Positions 25,845 through 29,457 of a stretch of DNA of 29,457 nucleotides are shown piece after piece (position 1 is the stretch's first letter; each line of letters starts with the position of its first letter). The DNA lies in the NCBI GenBank assembly GCA_019414345.1, contig DXMF01000023.1:1-29457 (forward strand), read 5' to 3'. The notes under the pieces were generated by a model that did not search any database, had not been told where the DNA came from, and was given only the letters and a program-made list of their open reading frames with translations. A program made the position numbers and the translations under genes. The DNA is from Collinsella sp. (lineage in GTDB: Bacteria; Actinomycetota; Coriobacteriia; Coriobacteriales; Coriobacteriaceae).

Positions 25845-26021
25845 GTCAAGAGAAAGGTTACAGGTGAAATCCAAACCTCGACCATACAGTCGATGACCCC
25901 ATGCAGGTGCTTTCTGCGCATGCACGGGGTGTGAGCGCCGAGCGGCGTGCCGCCCGCGCATGCGTATACATATCTAAAAGTCCACGGATGGCGCGCCGGC
26001 ATGGCCGCGTCCGGAGGAATA
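25845..26021 (+). promoter_or_regulatory. Structured 5' leader of the mgtE-like/NRMT operon
   Basis: This leader fills most of the 330-base gap after 25707. Helices visible by eye are: TCGAC (25878-25882) with GTCGA (25889-25893); helix A, ACCCCATGCA (25896-25905) with TGCACGGGGT (25921-25930), with one mismatch; and helix B, CGCATGC (25917-25923) with GCATGCG (25958-25964). Helices A and B share bases 25921-25923 and cannot coexist, an arrangement like that of attenuators and riboswitches. A further GC hairpin (about 25985-26012) lies before the ribosome site. Possible -10 boxes are TATAGT (25822-25827) and GATAAT (25835-25840), neither with a good -35. The sequence does not show the M-box core I know. 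Confidence 0.45.
25864..25896 (+). CDS. Candidate 10-codon proline-containing leader peptide
   Basis: GTG AAA TCC AAA CCT CGA CCA TAC AGT CGA TGA would encode (M)KSKPRPYSR. AGAAAGG (25851-25857) precedes it by six bases, a suitable ribosome site. The stop codon touches the left arm of helix A. A short leader with P-x-P ahead of a Mg2+-transport gene recalls MgtL of Salmonella mgtA; that parallel is inference. A 10-codon ORF can also arise by chance. Confidence 0.35.
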   Translation: MKSKPRPYSR

Positions 26022-26054
26022 ATGATGGGGAGCACCATTGAATTATCTGAGTGA
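26022..26054 (+). CDS. Short overlapping ORF at the mgtE-like start
   Basis: ATG ATG GGG AGC ... TGA encodes MMGSTIELSE. It owns the strongest ribosome site here (GGAGGA, 26013-26018). It overlaps the TTG start of the MgtE-like gene in another frame and ends one base before an in-frame ATG at 26056. It is either a regulatory upstream ORF or the remnant of the original N-terminus after a frameshift. Confidence 0.35.
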   Translation: MMGSTIELSE

Positions 26055-27882
26055 GATGCTCAAATTGCCGGTCTTGGACGTCGACGGCGAAAAGCTCGGC
26101 GTGGTCAACGATTTTGGTATTGCTACCGGCGAAGTTTTTCCGCACGTGACGTCGCTCGCGTTCCGCGGACCCGGCAAGACGCCGTTTATGATCAGTTGGC
26201 GCAAATGGGTCGACCGTATCGACGAGACGGGCGTGTACCTTAAGGCGTCGGCCACCGAAATCCGTTTTTCGTACCTGCAGCCGACCGAGCTCTTGCTCGC
26301 ACGCGACGTGCTCAACAAGCAGATCGTCGACACGCAGGGCATGAAGGTCGTGCGCGTAAACGACATCAAGTTTTCCATGTCGGGCGAAAACCAGCTGCGC
26401 CTGCTGGGTGCCGAGGTCGGTGCCCGCGGTCTGCTACGCGCCATCAGCCCCGCGCTCGAGCATATCGTCGAAGGCTTTATGAAGCACCTGGGTAAGCCGC
26501 TCAGTGAGGACATCATCGCTTGGTCCTACATGGACCTGCTCGATCGCTCGACTAAGAACATCCAGCTCTCGGTGTCGCACAAGACGCTCGGCGAGCTGCA
26601 CCCTGCCGACATCGCCGACATTATCGAGCAGCTCGACCCACGTCTGCGTGCGCAGGTGTTTGCGCAGCTCGATACTGCCCAGGCCGCCGAGGCCATCTCG
26701 GAGTTCGATGACGACGAGCTTATGACCGAGATGCTCGAGGGCCTGTCCGACACCGACGCATCGTCGATGCTGGCCATGATGGACCCGGACGACGCTGCCG
26801 ACCTGATCGACGAGCTCGATTACGAGAAGGCCGAGAAGCTCCTGCGCCTGATGGGCGTCAAGGAGGAGAAGGCGATTCGTAATCTGCTGGGGTATGAGGA
26901 CAACACCGCCGGCCGCATCATGACCTCGGAGTTTGTCTCCCTGCCCGCGACGGCAACGGTCGGTGATGCCATCGAGGCGATTCGCGAGCTCGACGAGGAC
27001 TTCGAAAGCGTCTACTACGTCTATACCGAGGATCCGAGCGGCATGCTGACTGGCGTGCTTTCGCTGCGCACGCTGATCGTGGCCGATCGCGACGCCACGC
27101 TGGGCCAGCTGGCCTATCGCGACCTGGTTTATGTGTCGCCCGACGACGACCAGGAAGACGTAACGGACGAGATGACCAAGTATGACCTGGTCGCTATCCC
27201 CGTCTGCGACGAGAACCGTCATATCCTGGGTATCGTAACCTTCGACGACGCCATGGACGTTATCGCCGAGGAGCATCAGGAGGACCTGCAGATCGCCGGT
27301 GTCGGCTCGGGCGACAGCGCATCGGACGACTCGACGAACGTGCTCAGCTGGTTCGTGCATCGCCAGTACTGGGTTGTTGTATGGGGCATCGCGTCGTGCA
27401 TCATGGCGACCGTGCTGGGGACGGCGCTCGGCTCCGCGCATCTGGTGGTGTTCCCCATGTGCGCCATGCCGCTCGTGCTGCTGGCGGCCTCGCGCATGGT
27501 GTCGTTCGTCAAGAACTACTTCCTGGAGTATGACGGTCACGACGACGAGCCCAAGCCGTATCTGGGGTTCTTCTTCCAGAGCACGGGCATGGGCCTGATT
27601 CTGTCACTCGTGACCTACCTGTGCGCCCAGCTGGTGCGCACCGCTGCGTTCCTCGATGCGCCCATGTTTGAGGAGCAGCTCTTTACCGGGTGCTTTAATA
27701 TCGCTGCCATTATTTGCCTGGTTGGCAACATGAGCGCCGTGATTTACCTGATGGTGCTGTTCTGGCGTGACGAGCATGACCTCAACACGTCGGGCACCGC
27801 CATGAACGTTATTGCCGTCATGATCTCGTGTGTGGCGTATTGCATCGCCGCGGTGCTGCTCGCCATGTCAGTCATGGGCTAG
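26038..27882 (+). CDS. MgtE-like PRC/MgtE_N/CBS protein with divergent membrane domain
   Basis: A 614-residue protein. Two PRC-barrel units (about 1-80 and 83-135) precede an MgtE N-terminal superhelical domain (about 180-285), a CBS pair (about 290-415) and five predicted helices (about 443-466, 468-490, 508-534, 548-576, 588-612). The cytosolic part matches the Mg2+ sensor of MgtE. The membrane part keeps the helix number but lacks the MgtE GGNAGxQ motif after helix 2, and the Asp of helix 5 that coordinates Mg2+ in Thermus MgtE aligns by eye with Ser597. It may be a distant transporter or a sensor/regulator of the NRAMP-type protein encoded nine bases downstream. The start is TTG 26038 (GGGGAG upstream), because YLSEML belongs to the PRC consensus; ATG 26056 is the alternative. 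Confidence 0.85.
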   Translation: MNYLSEMLKLPVLDVDGEKLGVVNDFGIATGEVFPHVTSLAFRGPGKTPFMISWRKWVDRIDETGVYLKASATEIRFSYLQPTELLLARDVLNKQIVDTQGMKVVRVNDIKFSMSGENQLRLLGAEVGARGLLRAISPALEHIVEGFMKHLGKPLSEDIIAWSYMDLLDRSTKNIQLSVSHKTLGELHPADIADIIEQLDPRLRAQVFAQLDTAQAAEAISEFDDDELMTEMLEGLSDTDASSMLAMMDPDDAADLIDELDYEKAEKLLRLMGVKEEKAIRNLLGYEDNTAGRIMTSEFVSLPATATVGDAIEAIRELDEDFESVYYVYTEDPSGMLTGVLSLRTLIVADRDATLGQLAYRDLVYVSPDDDQEDVTDEMTKYDLVAIPVCDENRHILGIVTFDDAMDVIAEEHQEDLQIAGVGSGDSASDDSTNVLSWFVHRQYWVVVWGIASCIMATVLGTALGSAHLVVFPMCAMPLVLLAASRMVSFVKNYFLEYDGHDDEPKPYLGFFFQSTGMGLILSLVTYLCAQLVRTAAFLDAPMFEEQLFTGCFNIAAIICLVGNMSAVIYLMVLFWRDEHDLNTSGTAMNVIAVMISCVAYCIAAVLLAMSVMG

Positions 27883-27890
27883 GTGGTCGC

Positions 27891-29153
27891 GTGCAAAATA
27901 CCAAGCAAAAGTCGGGCACCAAGCAAAAGCTGACCATCGCGGCCATCTTTGGCGCTATGGGTCCCGGTCTGCTGGCGGCGCTTTCGGGCAATGACGCCGG
28001 CGGCATTGCAACGTATTCCAGCGCGGGCGCCAGCTATGGCTATAAGATGCTCTGGATGCTTCCCGTCATGACTGTGCTGCTCATCGTGACGCAGGAGACC
28101 GCGGCGCGCTGCGGCTGCGTCACGGGCAAGGGCCTGGCATCGCTCATTCGCGAGCGCTTTGGCGTGCGCAAGAGTGTACTTGCTATGGCGGCGCTGTTGA
28201 TCGCCAACACGGCTGTGACCATTTCGGAGTTTGCGGGCATCGCCAGCGGCCTTGCTCTTTTTGGCGTGCCGGCGAGCATCTCGGTGCCGTTGGTGGCGCT
28301 GCTGGTATGGATGCTTACCATGTCGGGTAGTTTCCAGCGCATCGAGAAGATTCTGCTGCTGGTGAGCTGCGTGTTCGTGACCTACATCGTCGCCGCGTTT
28401 ATGGCTGGCCCCAACTGGGGTGAGGTCGCGGTCGACCTGGTCGTGCCCAACATTCAAAATGACCCCAGCTACGTGTCGCTCGTGGTCGCAACGATCGGTA
28501 CCACCATCGCGCCGTGGATGATTTTCTTGGCGCAGAACAACGTGGTCGATAAGAATGCGGGCGAGGACGACATCGTGCTGCAGCGTATTGATACCGTGAG
28601 CGGCTCGATCGCTGCCGATATCATTGCCGGCTTTATTATCATCACGACCGGCACGGTGTTGTTCCCGGCGGGTATTCAGATTAGCGATGCTGCCGATGCT
28701 GCCCGCGCGCTGGAGCCTATTGCGGGTCAGTGGTCTACGGTACTGTTTGCCTCGGGCCTGGTCGCGGCGAGCTTCTTGGCTGCCTGCGTGCTGCCGGGCG
28801 TTACGTCGAGCGCTATCTGCGAGGCATTTGGCTGGGAGCGCGGTGCCGATCGCAGCTGGGACGAGGCCCCGGTCTATCGCGGCATCATTACGGCCATCAT
28901 CGGCATCTCTGCCGTGCTGGTGCTTATGCCCGGCGTCGATCTGTTCCAGATTATGATGACCTCGCAGGTCATCAATGGCGTGCTGCTGCCCGTGGTTCTG
29001 GTGTTCCAGGTGGTTATTGCCGCTGACCGTCACATTATGGGCACTAACCGCAACGGCCGCGTGTGGAATGTGCTCACTTGGGCGACTATCGCCGTGATTA
29101 CGGTGTTGACGGTCGTCATGTTTGTGCTGCAAGCGATGGGCTACAGCGCTTAG
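27891..29153 (+). CDS. NRAMP-related (NRMT-type) magnesium transporter
   Basis: A 420-residue SLC11/NRAMP-family membrane protein with about 11 helices. In helix 1 the family motif DPGN reads D35-A-G-G38: Asp kept, Asn replaced by Gly. In helix 6 the MPH motif reads A207-P-W209, so the metal-binding Met and the His are lost. Loss of the soft Met ligand with the Asp kept is the pattern I recall for NRAMP-related Mg2+ transporters, described in Eggerthella lenta of the same class. Mg2+ (and perhaps Mn2+) uptake is therefore more likely than Fe2+ uptake. The start is GTG 27891 with AGGTGG upstream, right after the MgtE-like stop, so the two are one operon. It ends before a clear terminator. Confidence 0.88.
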   Translation: MQNTKQKSGTKQKLTIAAIFGAMGPGLLAALSGNDAGGIATYSSAGASYGYKMLWMLPVMTVLLIVTQETAARCGCVTGKGLASLIRERFGVRKSVLAMAALLIANTAVTISEFAGIASGLALFGVPASISVPLVALLVWMLTMSGSFQRIEKILLLVSCVFVTYIVAAFMAGPNWGEVAVDLVVPNIQNDPSYVSLVVATIGTTIAPWMIFLAQNNVVDKNAGEDDIVLQRIDTVSGSIAADIIAGFIIITTGTVLFPAGIQISDAADAARALEPIAGQWSTVLFASGLVAASFLAACVLPGVTSSAICEAFGWERGADRSWDEAPVYRGIITAIIGISAVLVLMPGVDLFQIMMTSQVINGVLLPVVLVFQVVIAADRHIMGTNRNGRVWNVLTWATIAVITVLTVVMFVLQAMGYSA

Positions 29154-29171
29154 CGCCCACTTTTGCTTCCG

Positions 29172-29206
29172 AACAGGCCGTAGCGATGGACTGCGGCCTG
29201 TTTTTT
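29172..29206 (+). terminator. Rho-independent terminator of the mgtE-like/NRMT operon
   Basis: AACAGGCCGTAG (29172-29183) pairs with CTGCGGCCTGTT (one G-T wobble) around a 7-base loop, followed by TTTT. A strong canonical terminator 18 bases after the NRMT stop. Confidence 0.92.
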
Positions 29207-29246
29207 GCCCGCTATAGGGCGTTAGTTATATGGCAGTGGACAAAAA

Positions 29247-29457
29247 ATGCCAAATATGAGTACTGTTGCCTTGCCGATAGCATTTACGACCAAGAAAATA
29301 ATGAACATAGTTAAGAATCTGTTTATTAAAAGCGGGTCTCCAAGTCCTAAGCCGGCCATTCTGGTCAACTGGAAGGGTCGTGCGCTACCGCATGAGCGCC
29401 ATTTGGTACCGTCAAGATTCTTTCGCAAATTGATCGAGGCGGCCTCGGCCCCGCCTT
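29247..29457 (+). CDS. Possible partial ORF running off the window end
   Basis: A frame opens at ATG 29247 (further ATGs at 29256 and 29301) and stays open for 70 codons to the end of the window. No family is recognised. There is no clear ribosome site. The first 90 bases are AT-rich, unlike the rest of the window. A short inverted repeat AGGCGG/CCGCCT at 29437-29456 could be the start of a terminator, which would argue against coding. An equally unsupported 68-codon frame exists on the minus strand (29222-29428). Confidence 0.2.
   Translation, partial: MPNMSTVALPIAFTTKKIMNIVKNLFIKSGSPSPKPAILVNWKGRALPHERHLVPSRFFRKLIEAASAPP

Noticed and set aside
25845..26021. M-box (ykoK) Mg2+ riboswitch
   Set aside because: A fragment GGTTACAGGTGAAATCC loosely recalls the M-box GTTAGGTGAGGCTCC core, but the other conserved segments are missing, so the leader is described only as structured.

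Overview
The window reads as a chromosome segment of a high-GC gut actinobacterium of the class Coriobacteriia, most likely Collinsella or a close relative. The evidence is the codon bias (strong G/C third positions), the giant VWA plus pilin-repeat LPXTG surface protein typical of this group, an NRAMP-related magnesium-transporter-type protein like that known from Eggerthella, and short intergenic hairpin repeats. This placement is inference; no rRNA or marker gene is present.

Left end (1-8363): one 2464-residue wall-anchored adhesin with a VWA head and about 13 Spy0128/FctA-like stalk modules. Related copies of an intergenic repeat flank it on both sides, and a cluster of TGTCTCA heptamers precedes it. 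Middle left (8364-13674): a NarL/LuxR-type two-component system faces away from a three-gene ABC-2 exporter operon. Middle (13803-17191): a second exporter, of the MacB/FtsX type, with an alanine-rich helical insert in its large extracytoplasmic loop. Then come a DUF362/ferredoxin protein (17301-18506), a bidirectional terminator, a palindromic mobile-like element, and a membrane-anchored alpha/beta hydrolase (minus strand) whose promoter sits between two matching operator-like palindromes.

Right half (19910-29153), all plus strand: a hemolysin III/PAQR membrane protein; a CNNM/CorC CBS transporter followed closely by a stand-alone homologue of the cyanophycin synthetase N-terminal domain; a YtxH plus PRC-barrel pair; a membrane-anchored NodB-fold protein that has lost its metal-binding residues; and a magnesium-homeostasis operon. 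In that operon an MgtE-like protein with divergent membrane residues lies directly upstream of an NRMT-type NRAMP protein. It has a structured leader of about 200 nt carrying two very short ORFs, one of them proline-containing and placed just ahead of mutually exclusive helices.

The best candidates for undescribed biology are: (i) the mgtE-like/NRMT operon and its leader-peptide region; (ii) the pseudo-deacetylase; (iii) the stand-alone cyanophycin-synthetase N-domain protein; (iv) a covarying 13-nt-loop hairpin found after three different genes; and (v) the adhesin locus with its heptamer array, module duplication and flanking repeats. No tRNA, rRNA, CRISPR array, transposase or phage gene was seen.
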